Origin: Yponomeuta sedellus
Taxonomy: Eukaryota > Arthropoda > Insecta > Lepidoptera > Yponomeutidae
NCBI GenBank assembly: GCA_934045075.1
Contig: OW203724.1
Coordinates: forward strand, 15,243,143-15,307,142
Direction: 5' to 3'
DNA: 64,000 bases
Part shown: piece after piece, positions 22,175 to 34,150 of the stretch
Layout of the letters: every line of letters begins with the position of its first letter
Numbering within the stretch: position 1 is the stretch's first letter
Program-made: the position numbers and the translations under genes
Notes under the pieces: model-generated
Told to the model about the DNA's origin: nothing
The model's database searches: none
The model's input: the letters and a program-made list of their open reading frames with translations, nothing else

Positions 22175-22900
22175 TTAACATAATAACATTATCGAAACAA
22201 TAATTATACGAATATTCAGTCAATAAGTATTAATATAACTAAAGTTGCACTAAACTAAGAATTTCAATACGGCTCGCAACCAATCTAGTTTTTCTTGCAA
22301 AATCACTTCATTCTCCTTTTATATTTGTTTGAAATTACTTATCATAGGAGTATCATACCAGATTTTACACTTTACTTTTAATAGTCTTATCCATTACTTA
22401 ACCAATTTCTCCCAAAATACTTAACTGTCATCACAAAAAATACTGCTAGTCATAGGCTAGTCATCACAAAAAATACTGACAGTTGTACGCCAGCCACTGA
22501 CGGCCATGAAGTGTGGTCATGATATTTAATAAATTTAACTAATTGTGACCGTTATTTTCCGATAGGCACGCGTATGCGAGGCTTTTTGTTCACAGCCACT
22601 AGTGCCTATCGGCACACCCTTTCCCGCCTCAGAATAATTCGCTTTTTGTTTGGTTCTCGTCTGGCAACAGTTCACAGATGATATACCGTTGGATAGTTTA
22701 TAAAATTTGGTTGATTTTGAAACGCACATCACAACTTTGATAGAACAAAAAAAACTATGTCACGCTTTGCAACTAAATTTACCGTAAATTTTAGGTTATT
22801 TGCAAGTCATAGCAATCAAATGTGCCTTAGTAGCCAGCCAGACTGGTGCGTGCGTGCCGCGAATTGTTCAATTATTTGTTTTTTATTTTACGTCTATACA
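22175..22900. other. Non-coding DNA with short direct repeat
   Basis: CATCACAAAAAATACTG occurs twice around 22430-22485. No gene recognised. Confidence 0.45.
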
Positions 22901-22907
22901 ATTAATA

Positions 22908-23022
22908 GAGCCAGTTTTTGAATTGACAATTTCACTAAGCATTTGGTTAACCGTAGTGCTGTCACTTCGAATTTCTCAGAAAAGAGTGTTTCTCAGAAAT
23001 TCTCAATGTAGAAACAAGCCCA
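22908..23022. mobile_element. MITE family M1, diverged copy
   Basis: Ends GAGCCAGTTTTTGAATTGAC and AATTCTCAATGTAGAAACAA, with the internal CCGTAGTGCTGTCACTTCGA shared with the 22.03-kb copy. Confidence 0.65.
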
Positions 23023-23029
23023 CAGCCTA

Positions 23030-24115
23030 AATAGATGTCACTTTATTAATAACATTTCCGCGGCATTCAAACCAATCACATTCCAGCGATTATATGAGAA
23101 ATATAAAACACTTACCTAAACATTGAAATTTATGTTTTACTTTTAATTTATTTCTGTGTATATTTGTACCTAAGTTAGAGATTCGTGAATAAAGTTTCTT
23201 GTCGGCTTACCATCTTCACACACGGGCATTTCACTCAGCGATGTTATGATAGTAGTTATTGCCTAGATTGATAAAACTAGAAGCTGCGAGCAGCAGGTAT
23301 TTAAAGTAAGGAATTTATCGGTTTCTTGTTCACAGCAAGCAAAGACCTTGTAGTTCTTTGACGCCTTTGTACTTCACAGCTAGCGCTGGACTCCGCCCAG
23401 TTAATAGAAATTCCTTCACCGAGTGGAATTCTATGAAGCGGAGAAAAATGTGTTCGCAATATTTATCTATATATATATCAATAAATATCTGTGTAATTTC
23501 CATTTTTATGTACAATAAAGGGTTTTTTATCTCTCTATCAATCTATCTATCTAGGTACTTGAATGTTATGGAAGTGACACGTACCATTTCGTTGTAATCT
23601 TAGAAAACCTTGATTGATCGAACTAAAATTTGGCCACGTTTCATGTGATCGATTGACCGAAAAGGCCTTTACTTGTTACTAAATCATAGTACTTAGATTG
23701 GTATTAATATTATTATTATTATTAACTATTCATGGTTTACTATGACGACAAAATAAACTATAAATAGTTATTTTAAATAGAGATCGAGAGGAAAAAATAG
23801 CAGCACAGATGTACACTGACTTACAAATTGACGCCTACGTCTGAACGCAAGCGTCAATTTAAGTTTTGTACGTTTAATGAAATATACTTAGTAAGTTTAA
23901 TGAATATATAGTATAATAATATATAGTAAGTTTAATGAAATATACTTACGGCAAAGTCGATTCAAAGGTTTATTCTGCAATTTATCAAAAAACTTTTAAG
24001 CATGCATACGGTAATATAAAATAACCAGCTTGTATATAAAGATCTTAACTGAAAGTCGGCGATGCTTAACGTTTCAACATACCGATGAGATAGAATACTT
24101 TTTAACTTTATTAAA
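23030..24115. other. AT-rich non-coding DNA
   Basis: Nothing recognised beyond a small TCTATC run near 23540 and a local duplication of AGTAAGTTTAATGA around 23890-23940. Confidence 0.45.
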
Positions 24116-24124
24116 AAAAACTAT

Positions 24125-24265
24125 TTAATGGCTAAAAAATCCACCCATGCCGGGATGTGAACCCGCGACCTCTGGCTGTCCGTGCCAGCGCTCTTTCAAC
24201 TGAGCTAATGGGCGACTCACCGGCATCAGTGAAATTTCGAACCTCTTTACAATACTCTCACTTTT
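24125..24265 (-). mobile_element. SINE-A tRNA-headed copy
   Basis: On the minus strand a tRNA-like unit (GCCCATTAGCTCAGTTGAAA at the A box, GCTGGCACGGACAGCCAG as anticodon arm, GGGTTCACATCCCGG near the B box) is preceded by AGAGGTTCGAAATTTCACTG and followed by TTTTAGCC. The base before the apparent anticodon is not T, so it is not a working tRNA. Confidence 0.75.
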
Positions 24266-24404
24266 TTAACTTACTTATATTCCGTTACCACTCAACAGAG
24301 GCATAGAGCCCTTATAAATTTCTCTGCATGTTGTGGTCTTTATTCTGCGTTTAAGACGGTACTGGGTTAAAAAAATCGTAGAATCCGCCTAAGGCATTAT
24401 TTTT

Positions 24405-24530
24405 AAATACCTGCAATTTGCTTGCAACTTACTCTTACAGCAGGACTGTCTTGACATAGGACTTAAATATCCACAGCTTAAGACGACGCAGTGGACTACA
24501 TAATATAGCCTGAAGAAGAAGAAGAAGACG
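24405..24530 (+). mobile_element. LINE 3' tail
   Basis: Contains CAGTGGACTACATAATATAG followed by CCTGAAGAAGAAGAAGAAG, the closing sequence of a non-LTR element. Confidence 0.6.
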
Positions 24531-24917
24531 CATGACGGCTTGAGAGCTCCATACAAGGTTTAGTTGTACAAAAGCACCCCTAATTGATCAAAGGTTCAAA
24601 GGTCAGGTGTATCCTCCTTGTGAATCTACCACGCCTCTAAGATAAGTAAACCTGGTGAAAGGGATTGATCAGTAAAGTGATTCAGACGTAGCTCGATGGT
24701 GTTCTCTATATTCATGCGCATTCCTTTTTTTTTGTCTGCCCCTTAGGCCAGGCCATTGATCTTGGCTTTTAGATCAGCAAGATTTTTGTACAGGTCATCG
24801 GCAAAGACTATGTCTCCAAATGCTTATATCCTCGACTTCGTGTAACGTCCACGCTGATTCGTTCACTTTCGTTTGTGTGCATTTAGTTTTGCTCGGTTAA
24901 GATAAGATAATCGCTTA

Positions 24918-25065
24918 ATAACATAACATAACATTTACATACAGGCACATACATTGCTTCTGGCCCCACACTAGGATAGGTACCCACCCTGTGCTATGGG
25001 AACCAGAAACAATGACATCACAAACATGTAAACATCCAATACCTGGGGTTTTTTTTAGTTCCCAG
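24918..25065 (-). mobile_element. SINE-C 3' part
   Basis: Plus-strand text AACATAACATAACATTTACA, GGCACATACATTGCTTCTGG and CATGTAAACATCCAATACCT is the reverse of the SINE-C 3' half. The tail here is three ATGTT units. Confidence 0.75.
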
Positions 25066-25245
25066 ATGATCCAATTATACCAACAATGATCGCATTTGAA
25101 AAATAAACATGCTTAATATAGAAAAATTGTTAAAAGAAAGTACGCTTGTACATTGTTTTTAAATAGAATGAATAAGCATGATTATTTCAGATGTTATTTA
25201 CCTCTATTTTATACTCTACGACGCAACAGCAGTTTGATGTTATTC

Positions 25246-25435
25246 CAATGGTATGAATCGCGCAAAATCAATAAGCATTTCTCGTGAAGGCGATTGAATT
25301 GCTCGGGGCGCTGAACTAACTTGCTGCTCGGGTTATTTCACTGAAGTGCGATTGCTTACTAGAACACCAACAGTGTCAATGAAATCAGCATTGTCATACA
25401 AACATGACTTTATTGAATAACTATGCATTGAAGAA
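25246..25435 (+). repeat. Interspersed repeat family Q, partial copy
   Basis: Diverged match to 5025-5205: CATTTCTCGTGAAGGCGATT, a TTGCTGCTCGGGTTAT segment, CTAGAACACCAACAGTGTCA and ATGACTTTATTGAATAACTA occur in order. Confidence 0.55.
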
Positions 25436-25439
25436 ACTT

Positions 25440-27325
25440 GCCTCCTTAGTTTGTACCTTGGTTCCATCCGGCTGTAGATAGTAAATCTGCTCGCGTGCTG
25501 CTGGGCGTGCCGCGCGCTGTAACTCGTTGGACAAGTAGCAATCGGAACTGCCCCTCAACACACCTTTCGCTTAACAAAACGGGTGGTTTAGGAACACTGT
25601 AGATAGTAAGATAGCTTCCTCGTTTGCGCCGTTGGTGTATTCCTAGTTCATCCATTATAAAACACTCGTGAAACGGTTAAGTACACCGCTTCAACCGGTA
25701 ATAGATAGATATGCAAAAACGCTGCATCATCATAGGCCTTTGCGTCCGTTACGGCCGATTTAAACAGTGCCTAAGAGTTTTAAACATTACCTAAGAGTTT
25801 CGCACTGTTTTGAGTGACTAAAAAGACCGATAAGACAGTGGCAGGCTATACTGCATGTAGGACATGTAAAGGAAAAGCCCGGAGTCAGGTCGGTATGAAA
25901 TTGGTGCCTCCTGGCCCTTGTCCGCCAGTCCCAAGAACCGCACTTTAAGTAGAATCGTAATTAAATTGTTGTTTATGCTTGGAATAACATGAGTGTTCAA
26001 AACCAAAAGTTGCGTATTCTGAACGACAGAAAATTATGTGCCCAAAATTTCCTCAAATTAATTTATGCATAAGCGTGATTAAATGACCAACATCTATTAA
26101 TCGATTTAACTTACAATATGGATGGAAGTTTAGAACAAAAGAAAACGGCTCAGAGATAAAATGTATTTTGGGGCGAAAAAATCGATTTAGTAAAGAATAC
26201 ACCTTTCGCTCGATGCTAATCTTTATTCAGAACGAAATGGCGAGACAACAAAGTTCTGGCCGAGGAATAAAGACGTTTGCATGGCCGCTGTCTGGTTGTT
26301 ATGTAAATAGAGACGGAACCTGTAGTTTTATAACAACAACTGGATGTAATCGTGAGAAAACTGTTATTTGGGAAATAAAAAGTTATCTTGTTCCTGTAAA
26401 CTTCGATTAGGTACCTGAATATATACCTATGAAAGTTTTCTACTAACGTATTTTTAACACATTATTGTATATGATATAATTATAATAAGCAGTGGTCGGA
26501 GTAGGTATATTGATTTTAGATACTTGCGTCATGATATCATAACATGGACATGCATTTCTTCTGGAATGTACCGGAGTTTCCAAAAATTTGGTAAACCGGA
26601 CTCTCATGCGCTGTGATGATTGCTATAAAGTGATTTTTTTAACTGTTTCCAAGTTCTAAAACCTTCTTAAATAGTGAAAATAATTAAAACTTACCCGTAC
26701 AAAAACAAATTCAAATGGGCCCAATCCAAGAGTAATAAATCGATGTCCGTAGTTATAAGCCAAATTCGTCGTTTTAAGTAGATCTCAGAAGACAGTAAAC
26801 AAGCCAGGGTCAAGTCAAGATATTCACAACACATAAAATAAGCGCACTCCACGAACCGAAATAAGTGAGTGAGCCACTTGGTCTGGATGTCGGTGCGAGC
26901 GCATTGTTTTCGAACAAACAGTCAATGAGTCATCCTGGATACTTGATTCTAATTGGTCAGATGCGTTGAGCATAGAGATAAGAGGACAAAAGACCCTGTT
27001 TGCCGGATGTCGTGTGTTGAAATGAATATTATTATTATATCATTTCATACATGCTTAGGCTTTTACTCCAACACTTTTACTACAACAAGGTTTTTACACA
27101 CCACTCATTTTTTACTATTAAATTCTGGTCATCTACGCCACTAGCAGCATAGCGTTGAGAGTATTGATACATTTTTAACTAGTTTCATGTAATAATTTCG
27201 ATGTTTCGGTATTTTTATCATAATAATCCGGAAACTCGGAGGCGTATCCATATTAACATATACGTTTGATGTCAGTGACCTTAATTCAATATACCTACTC
27301 CGACCACTGATAATAAGTAAGTCAG
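25440..27325. other. Non-coding DNA, no feature recognised
   Basis: Several frames of 60-80 codons exist, but none has a recognisable motif or a homologue within the window. No repeat class assigned. Confidence 0.4.
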
Positions 27326-27329
27326 AGTG

Positions 27330-27770
27330 TTAAGTGGCAAAATAGAGTTTTTGTGAAATTCCTCTATTTTCTGATAATATGTTTGTATTATTATTAAGAG
27401 ACAAGAAAATGTTGCCAGTCAGTATATATATGAAAACATTATGTACGTTAGGAAAAATATGTATCAGTAACTTCAAAACTTTAGGTAGCCAACACAATGT
27501 AAATACTAGAAATAAACATAAACTTTTGTTCCCACTATTTAGGCTGGCAAAGGTTAATACATCCTTCATAGGGCATTGTATACGCTTCTATAATAAAATC
27601 CCTGAGGATATAAAGAGTTTGCCTGAATCGCGGTTCAAAAAATATGTTAAGCACACTTTGTGCCAAAAGGGCTACTACGTATAACATAAAGGATTATTTA
27701 GATGACAATGAGGTCTGGAATTCAAGCCAGTACAATGTAAGAGTTCTATGTTTTATAATAATTATGTAAA
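27330..27770 (+). pseudogene. CR1-like LINE C-terminal relic
   Basis: The open frame 27379-27684 ends with NTRNKHKLLFPLFRLAK and FIGHCIRFYNKIPEDIKSLP, the typical end of CR1/Daphne-type ORF2 (NTR..., then an FNxLP-like motif). The natural continuation (IKDYLDDNEVW) appears in another frame just after the stop, so there is a frameshift near 27680. Catalytic domains are missing, so this is a 5'-truncated copy. Confidence 0.75.
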
Positions 27771-28054
27771 CTATGTTAAAACTATGGGACTTTGAAAATA
27801 CTAAGTTTGGAGTTTTTTTGGCCATTTTTTCTCCAAAATGATCTAGATTTTGAAATGGACACCTAGTTTGATTTGTAACGTTCATTAAGCCGCAGTTTCT
27901 GTGCTACTTTGAATAAAACCTTTTCATTTAATTTTCATTTCATTTAATGATTTAGATAATAATACTTGCCACAACTAGTAATAATAATGACTTGCACACA
28001 ACACAATCACTTGACCAGGGGACGTAGTAACTATTATCTAATCTTTGCCGGGGG

Positions 28055-28385
28055 GCGAGTCTCTGAAATGCATAGTTGTTTAGTAGTGTCACATTAGTCC
28101 GGTAATGGTCCTTTCATTCGGACTATCGGTAGTCTAGTAACCAATTACATTGCAATAACCTTTGCTATTTAACTCGGCGCCTCGCCATCCAATGTTCTTC
28201 GTGAGAGATGCCTATTTAATTTGCGCGGGTTATACCCCTGGAATGACATTTTATTACTATTGCTGTAGACTACCAAATTCTAGCGTATAACAACCATTGT
28301 CATGCTTACATCATTCAATTGAAAAACTATGTAAGTATTAGACTTTGGGGCCTGGTCTCGAACTAGAATACCATGTAACCAGGCA
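28055..28385 (-). repeat. Interspersed repeat family Q, inverted copy
   Basis: Reverse complement of 4880-5205, sharing GTCACATTAGTCCGGTAATG, TTAATTTGCGCGGGTTATAC and AAAAACTATGTAAGTATTAG. It is the most complete sister of copy 1. Confidence 0.7.
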
Positions 28386-28389
28386 GGGG

Positions 28390-28565
28390 CGTCGTCGTCG
28401 TCGTCAGGCTATGCTAGTCTACTGCTGGATATAGCCCTCCCCTAAAGAGCGCCTCGTCGTGGGTATCATAGAGGGTAATGCCCATAATTCCCACGCTGGG
28501 CATGCGGGTTGGGGATCGCAGTTCGGTGGAATTGTACTGCAGGGGGCGCTGACATCACAAAAACG
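28390..28565 (-). mobile_element. LINE 3'-end family Y, inverted copy
   Basis: Starts with a GTCGTCGTCGTCAGGC run (tail read backwards), then ATAGCCCTCCCCTAAAGAGC and GGATCGCAGTTCGGTGG. It faces another copy 80 bp away. Confidence 0.7.
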
Positions 28566-28639
28566 GAAATACATCTAGACTGAGGCCGTTACAAATATCG
28601 TGTAGTTTCCTAAAATATAGTTCACTAAATAGTGTGAGT

Positions 28640-28850
28640 GTTTTCCCGCGGGTGTCGTAAAAGGCAACTGAGGGACACAGACCGGGGGGTGGCAGGGATG
28701 CAGTACAATTCCACCAAACTGCGATCCCCAACCCGCATGCCCAGCGTAGGGATTATGAGCATTACCCCCCAATGATGGCACAACCTTGCTCTATGTCGCT
28801 CATTAGGGGAGGGCTATGTCCAGCAGTGGACTAATATAGCCTGAAGAAGA
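28640..28850 (+). mobile_element. LINE 3'-end family Y, copy
   Basis: Reads TTCCCGCGGGTGTCGTAAAA, GGGGGGTGGCAGG, then GGCTATGTCCAGCAGTGGAC and TATAGCCTGAAGAAGAAG. With the inverted copy at 28.39-28.56 kb it forms a tail-out pair. Confidence 0.7.
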
Positions 28851-28854
28851 AGAA

Positions 28855-31420
28855 ATAGTGTTTTGTTTAATCCTACACATGGTCATAATATCTGTGCACA
28901 ATGTGCAGCGAAGTTTAAACTCAAGGATTATTTAAATATTAAAAGGCATTTAGAGGACAATTGTGTGTACCTACTACTCAACGCATTCATACAAAATAAT
29001 TTTTAAATTGAAAACTCAGTTATTTAATTGAATCTTTTTTTGGAGTGAATAAACATGGAGTTTCTTTTTTAGCTTCTTCTTCAAATAATCTATTAATTTG
29101 TTGTGAAACTAAGGATAACTTTGACGTTCATTGAATAAACATTGTTTTTATTATAATGAACACTACTAATTAAAAATATACTGTTATACACTGAATAAAC
29201 TGAAATGAATTAAATTGAATTGAACTACTTATTCAATTCCTTTCTTCATTTCACTAACCAACCGTGCCATTGAGATTGCTTAGGGTCCTAGACCCTAAGC
29301 AATCTCAATGGCAGTATTACCGTTAGTGGGAAATAATAATACAAATTAATTTTGCGGTATATCGGTCCTTCCGCCAACTAAGCAATTGCCGAAATACCGC
29401 AAGTGTAGTGCGCACAAGAGATATTAATACACAGGGGTACACTTGCCCTGAGTAAAGGTCTATCCACATTACTACGGTCGGCCCGCTTACCCTGTTGCCA
29501 ACCGGCCTATCAACCTTTTTTAAGTATTTTACTTTTTTATAGCGTTTTACATTATTATGTCTACTTTTTAAAAATGGGACAATGTCATTGTAAAAACAAG
29601 AAAAAGACAGATTAAAAGATTGCTACAAGATATTTGCGTTTTCATCAATTTTACGTGCATTCGTTTAATACCCTTTAGGAGTTTTTTTTGTCCAGGCCGA
29701 TCTACTGCATGATTTGTAAATCGGCAGCAATATTTAGAGGGAACGTTAACAATTAATTATTTATCAGTAATGGTAACACTGTGAACCTAAACACAAAGTG
29801 GTAGAAAGTACCGAAGCGTTGAAAAATGTTTTCTGTTATGTTAAATGTTTAAGATTCCGTAGTTTCATATATGAAGGCAAATGAAACAACAATTGGCACC
29901 GACCATAGGTCGCTCTATATATATGTACTCAATTTTTTTTTCAAGTTCTATTAATTTTGCACCCGATATTATACGTTTATGCTTAAACAAAGTAATTTTA
30001 GTAAAAGAAAAGAAAAACATTTATGACTCGTTTTTTTTTCAAAACTATGCCATAGTAACTATGTTTGTAAATTATGGCTGGAATGTCCTCTGAAAAAGTA
30101 GTATACGACTTCGAAATCACACTCTCGATCACGCTCCACTGGGGCGAGGCTTAGACTTTTGCACTTCTAGATGGAAGTTAAAAATTTAAAAGATCCAGGA
30201 AAGCGCAGAACTGATTTCCGAACCCAACATCATCGGAGGAACGAACTCCCACAGAACCGGTTGGCTTCATCACACTTAGTTAGACCTGCGATTTTAACAC
30301 GAAGAGGTAAAATGAGACTGACCTCCCATACGAGCGGCACGATCCGGCCTAAAAGTTCGAGGCTTTTTTCACTTTATTTTCCATCAAACACAATAAAACT
30401 ATTATTTAAAACATAATCTACACACTTTTCCAGTAATTTGATATATAACACATAAACAAATACTCAGCGTTTCCTTCTCGAAATAATGTATAAAACTTTA
30501 GCGGGCGGAGCCACTCACGACGAAAACGTAAAATGGCGTCTGACCTAGCAGGTTTATATGGTTTCGATAAGAATTTAATTTTTTTCTTTGACACGGCATT
30601 TGATTGGTTGGCAAAAGTAATCCTTACTAACCATTGGCCAATAAAACAACAGATATGGTCCATAGAGAGTGCACAGAGCATAGATAAAAAGAGTTCAATC
30701 TGAGCGTTGCATTAGTCTACATTACGTCTGTACGCTAAGCGCGTGACGTGACGGGTTGCGCGTGCCGAATATGCTTAGTGTACAGGCGTATGTACACTAA
30801 ACGCGTGAATAGTTGATAATTTTGGAAACAACTGTTCTTTATTCACCTAAAGAAATATGAAAATATTCTTAATGTCCGTAATTATATTATGCATGAAACC
30901 CTCACACCACATTAAGCGTTTACTAATTTTATAAATGGATATGTGCGACTAAGACAGCATGATCCACGTTAGAACGGCAATATCTGAAAGTGTCAAACTG
31001 GATACATAAAAATATTAAAACTATACACTTAATTATATTGACATTATTTACGCGTTCGGAGTTTATCGTTGTTATAAACACTTTAAAAATATATATAGTT
31101 TGTAACTGCGTCTCAACTTGAATTTCCCGGAGACTTAGCGTATAGATATAATGTGGATAGTCCTTTACCCCAACCATTCTAAATGCATAATTTATTAGCA
31201 TTGTAATGCTAAGTCCCTGGCTCCATTCTTGCCGGTACATTCGTTAGTTGAGTAGTCGTGGCTATCCCAGTTTGGATCTTATATCTCTCTAGCCGTAAGT
31301 GAGTTTATAGAACTAAAGTCTTACATTAATTTATCTATGAATCATGTACTTACCCCCGGTTTCTCATACTTTAACAACATATCTTTTAGCTGTGAACAGC
31401 TGTCAGTTAGTTGAACTAAG
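28855..31420. other. AT-rich non-coding DNA
   Basis: No gene recognised in about 2.5 kb apart from the small hairpin at 29.27 kb. Frames at 30171-30416 (plus), 30418-30681 (minus) and 30929-31240 (minus) carry no motif. Confidence 0.45.
29265..29313. repeat. Perfect hairpin, 23-bp arms
   Basis: TGCCATTGAGATTGCTTAGG plus three more bases, a three-base loop, and the exact reverse complement. Confidence 0.85.
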
Positions 31421-31424
31421 GTAG

Positions 31425-31580
31425 CCACTGAGTGGTGGCAAAGAATGGGTTGACGTTCGGGGTGCCCACCCACATTGTAAAAGAGCTGGGAAACATTGGA
31501 CGAGACTAGCAAAGGACCGAATGGGTTGGCGTGAAACAGAAGAGGCCTATGCCCAACAATGGGCTCTGTTTATGGTCTAA
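31425..31580 (+). pseudogene. RTE-type LINE C-terminal relic
   Basis: One frame reads HWTRLAKDRMGWRETEEAYA followed by QQW and a stop at about 31572, the canonical end of RTE-like ORF2. Upstream coding is frameshifted and lost. It ends close to a TAGATAGATAG run. Confidence 0.8.
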
Positions 31581-31854
31581 TTAGATAGATAGAGTTAGTC
31601 ATTTATTTATTACTCACTTACTAGTATATCCTACTCAGCCGTGAGTATATCCTACTCCCATTAACTTCATTGTATGTCACAAGAGTTTAGCTGGCAGATT
31701 GGTCCCCCCACCGATACCTCGAAATTGCCAGCCCCACTGTGAGCACGCGTGGCAATTAAAACCATGCTCTCTATTTCTCGCAAGTCTTGCAGCTTGCAGT
31801 GGGACGTCTATAGACTATATACAAAAATACTTTACTGAAAACTGAGTACATTTT

Positions 31855-31990
31855 CTTCTTCAGGCTATATTATGTAGTCCACTGCTGGACATAGCCCTTC
31901 CCTAATGAGCGCCATAGCGCCCTGTCGTCAGCTTGCCGCATCCGGAAAAAAAACTGCCGGCAGTTTTTTTTCCGCAGATCGTCATCCCAC
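31855..31990 (-). mobile_element. LINE 3'-end family Y, tail fragment
   Basis: TTCTTCTTCAGGCTATATTA followed by GTCCACTGCTGGACATAGCC, the reversed family Y tail. A 32-bp perfect palindrome lies at 31943-31974. Confidence 0.65.
31943..31974. repeat. 32-bp perfect palindrome
   Basis: CGGAAAAAAAACTGCC followed with no loop by its exact reverse complement. Confidence 0.85.
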
Positions 31991-32171
31991 CTAAAACACA
32001 GTACATAAAAGAAAATAATATAAAAAAGTACACGTAACGAAAGGCGAGTCTATGCCCAGCGATGAGCGACCGAGTAATCCACTATCTATCTCATTCTTTC
32101 TCTGCGCTGCGCTGGTGTTCGCACACGCAGCATTTAGCTGAGCATATCCTTATTATAGCATATACTTTTTT

Positions 32172-32440
32172 GCGGTCAGGTGCTGGATAGGTATCAACCG
32201 CTAGAGGTTTTTTTTCGAGCGCTTACGTGCTTCGCAGGGCACGTTCAGCCGTTGGTGCTGGCTGTCATGTAATGGCAGTTGTTAAGCCTAGTCAGCGGCC
32301 TTGATTACTTCAGACTGTAAGGCCCGTCACTGCCTTACAGTCCACCGTCAACCCGAAATTGGCCTCCGTGGACTGTGACCCAACATTTTTGCGATGCAGG
32401 AAGAGACTAGTGCTCCAGCAGTAGGGACATAGAAAGGGTT
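32172..32440 (+). mobile_element. SINE-5S, 5'-truncated copy
   Basis: Starts inside the 5S-like head at GCGGTCAGGTGCTGGATAGG (diverged C box) and continues through the family body to CAGCAGTAGGGACATAG. Confidence 0.7.
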
Positions 32441-32444
32441 ATAT

Positions 32445-32820
32445 ATAACATAAGAATTACAAAAGAGGGGATTTAAAAGTCTGTAGACAATGTTCCGTGT
32501 CCGCGCGCCTTGTTTTGATATGTTGGATTATGTACGGAAGGCGGTTTCGATTAGGGACGACGCTCCTCAGTTCCTGTCGGCTCCAGTGATGGATAGGACC
32601 CTCATCAGATTTCAGATAAACATTTTTTTGCATTCGCCTTACTTAATTTCGTTGGACACCATAATGTTCGCAAACATGTGATAAATATATGTTGTATCGC
32701 AGAAAATATGTCTTACTATCGCGCTACATGCTGTGCCAAAATGTTCCATACGCACCAAATAAAATTGTCATAAAATACGCATCCAAATAATCACCAACCA
32801 ATGTAACAGTTATATTATTT
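32445..32820. other. Unclassified sequence
   Basis: No repeat match in the window. A 63-codon frame at 32490-32681 has no recognised motif. Confidence 0.35.
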
Positions 32821-32825
32821 TTTAA

Positions 32826-33005
32826 TGCAGTAACCCGTGCTAAGGACAATTTTAAAAACCTATTTAGAGGCTAAAAATTCCACCCATGCCGGGATTAGAA
32901 CCCGCGACCTCTGGCTATCCATGCCAGCGCTTTTTCCAACTGAGCTAATGGGCGACTCACCGGCATCAGTGAAATTTCGAACCTCTTTACAATATTCTCT
33001 GTATT
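32826..33005 (-). mobile_element. SINE-A tRNA-headed copy with right end
   Basis: Minus-strand copy: AGAGAATATTGTAAAGAGG, a tRNA-like unit with anticodon arm GCTGGCATGGATAGCCAG, TTTTTAGCCTCTAAATAGG, then the far end CCTTAGCACGGGTTACTGCA. That last motif is the reverse complement of the left end of the copy at 57.12 kb. Confidence 0.8.
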
Positions 33006-33045
33006 ACATACAAGCAGCGACATCTGGCTGAAGTAATTTGCAATC

Positions 33046-33172
33046 TACCAATGTTTTTTCACGTACTCTATAGACCTCCCGCTGCAGGGCACAGGCCATG
33101 ATTCAGAGAGAGACTATGGTTTAATTACCACGCGTGCCCACCGCGGATGGGCAATTTCAATCTTCCAATATC
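33046..33172 (-). mobile_element. SINE-B body fragment
   Basis: Contains CTATAGACCTCCCGCTGCAG, GGGCACAGGCCATG and GTGCCCACCGCGGATGGGCA, matching the body at 35.48-35.58 kb. Confidence 0.55.
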
Positions 33173-33176
33173 AGAA

Positions 33177-33535
33177 ACGCTCGTGGCCTAGTCGAACCGA
33201 GTGATTGGAATCAATCACTTGAGTTAATTAACAACAAGCGCGGTCGGTGCAGCATAGGTGACCGTCCCGTGATTACCGCTAGTGGCGTTTTTCCGAGCGC
33301 TTCCGTGCTTCGCAAGGCACGTTAAGCCGTTTTTGTCGGCTGTCATGTAATGGCAGTCGTTAAGTGATGTCAGAGATATCAAGGACGGCTTGATAACTTC
33401 TGACAGTAAGGCCCGCCACTCTCTTACAATTCTCCACCAACCCGGACTTGGCCCCCGTGGTGGAGTATGGCCTAACTTTTCTGCGATGCAGGAAGAGACT
33501 CGTGCCTCAGCAGTGGGGATATACAAAGGTTGTCA
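33177..33535 (+). mobile_element. SINE-5S copy, nearly full length
   Basis: From GCTCGTGGCCTAGTCGAACC through the 5S-like head (AGTTAATTAACAACAAGCG and GCATAGGTGACCGTCC, both diverged) to CAGCAGTGGGGATATACAAA. It is older than the 41.1-kb copy judging by substitutions in the promoter boxes. Confidence 0.75.
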
Positions 33536-33539
33536 TCGA

Positions 33540-34010
33540 ATATCCTATAATATTTTACTTACCTTTGTTATAATTCAGCAATAATAAATATTGAATGAAT
33601 GAACTAAAATCAAATTTGCACAAGCGAGCTTAATACTAGATAGTATATTCTTCTAGTTAACCCACGATAATGCGGACAGTGGAAGAAGTAGTGCCAGTAA
33701 ACAATATAATGTAGTAGTGATTTATTACATAAACTAGGTTAACTAAATAATACAAATATAATTTAAATACACATACGTAAATAACATATTGACATTAGTA
33801 CTTTGTTGATTTGCTCTACGTGTAATAGCTCTGTTTATACGAAACAAAGTAAATTTGTCAAAGCGTTGCGGAAAACAGTTATACTACACCTAGTCAACGT
33901 AAATGTTTGTAAACAAACTCATAATGGCTACAAGTTGTAATCACACAGCTTTAGTGTAGTCATTGTGTCGTTAACAACGAGCCTTTAATGTAAAAAAAAA
34001 AACGGTGATA
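33540..34010. other. AT-rich non-coding DNA
   Basis: No gene or repeat recognised. Confidence 0.45.
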
Positions 34011-34011
34011 G

Positions 34012-34150
34012 CAGAGTAGTTCGATCCCCAGTGCGGGTATGTACCAATGACTTTGTTTTACTTCCAAGTTACGTACATTTGCGAATTGGTAGTCGGAACG
34101 CCAAGTGAAGGAAAACATTGTGAGGAAACCCGCGCCTTTGTTGGCTCCGC
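34012..34150 (+). mobile_element. SINE-B fragment
   Basis: A decayed tRNA-like end (GTAGTTCGATCCCCAGTGCG), then GTATGTACCAATGACTTTG, CCAAGTTACGTACATTTGCG and AAGGAAAACATTGTGAGG: SINE-B in forward orientation. Confidence 0.65.
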
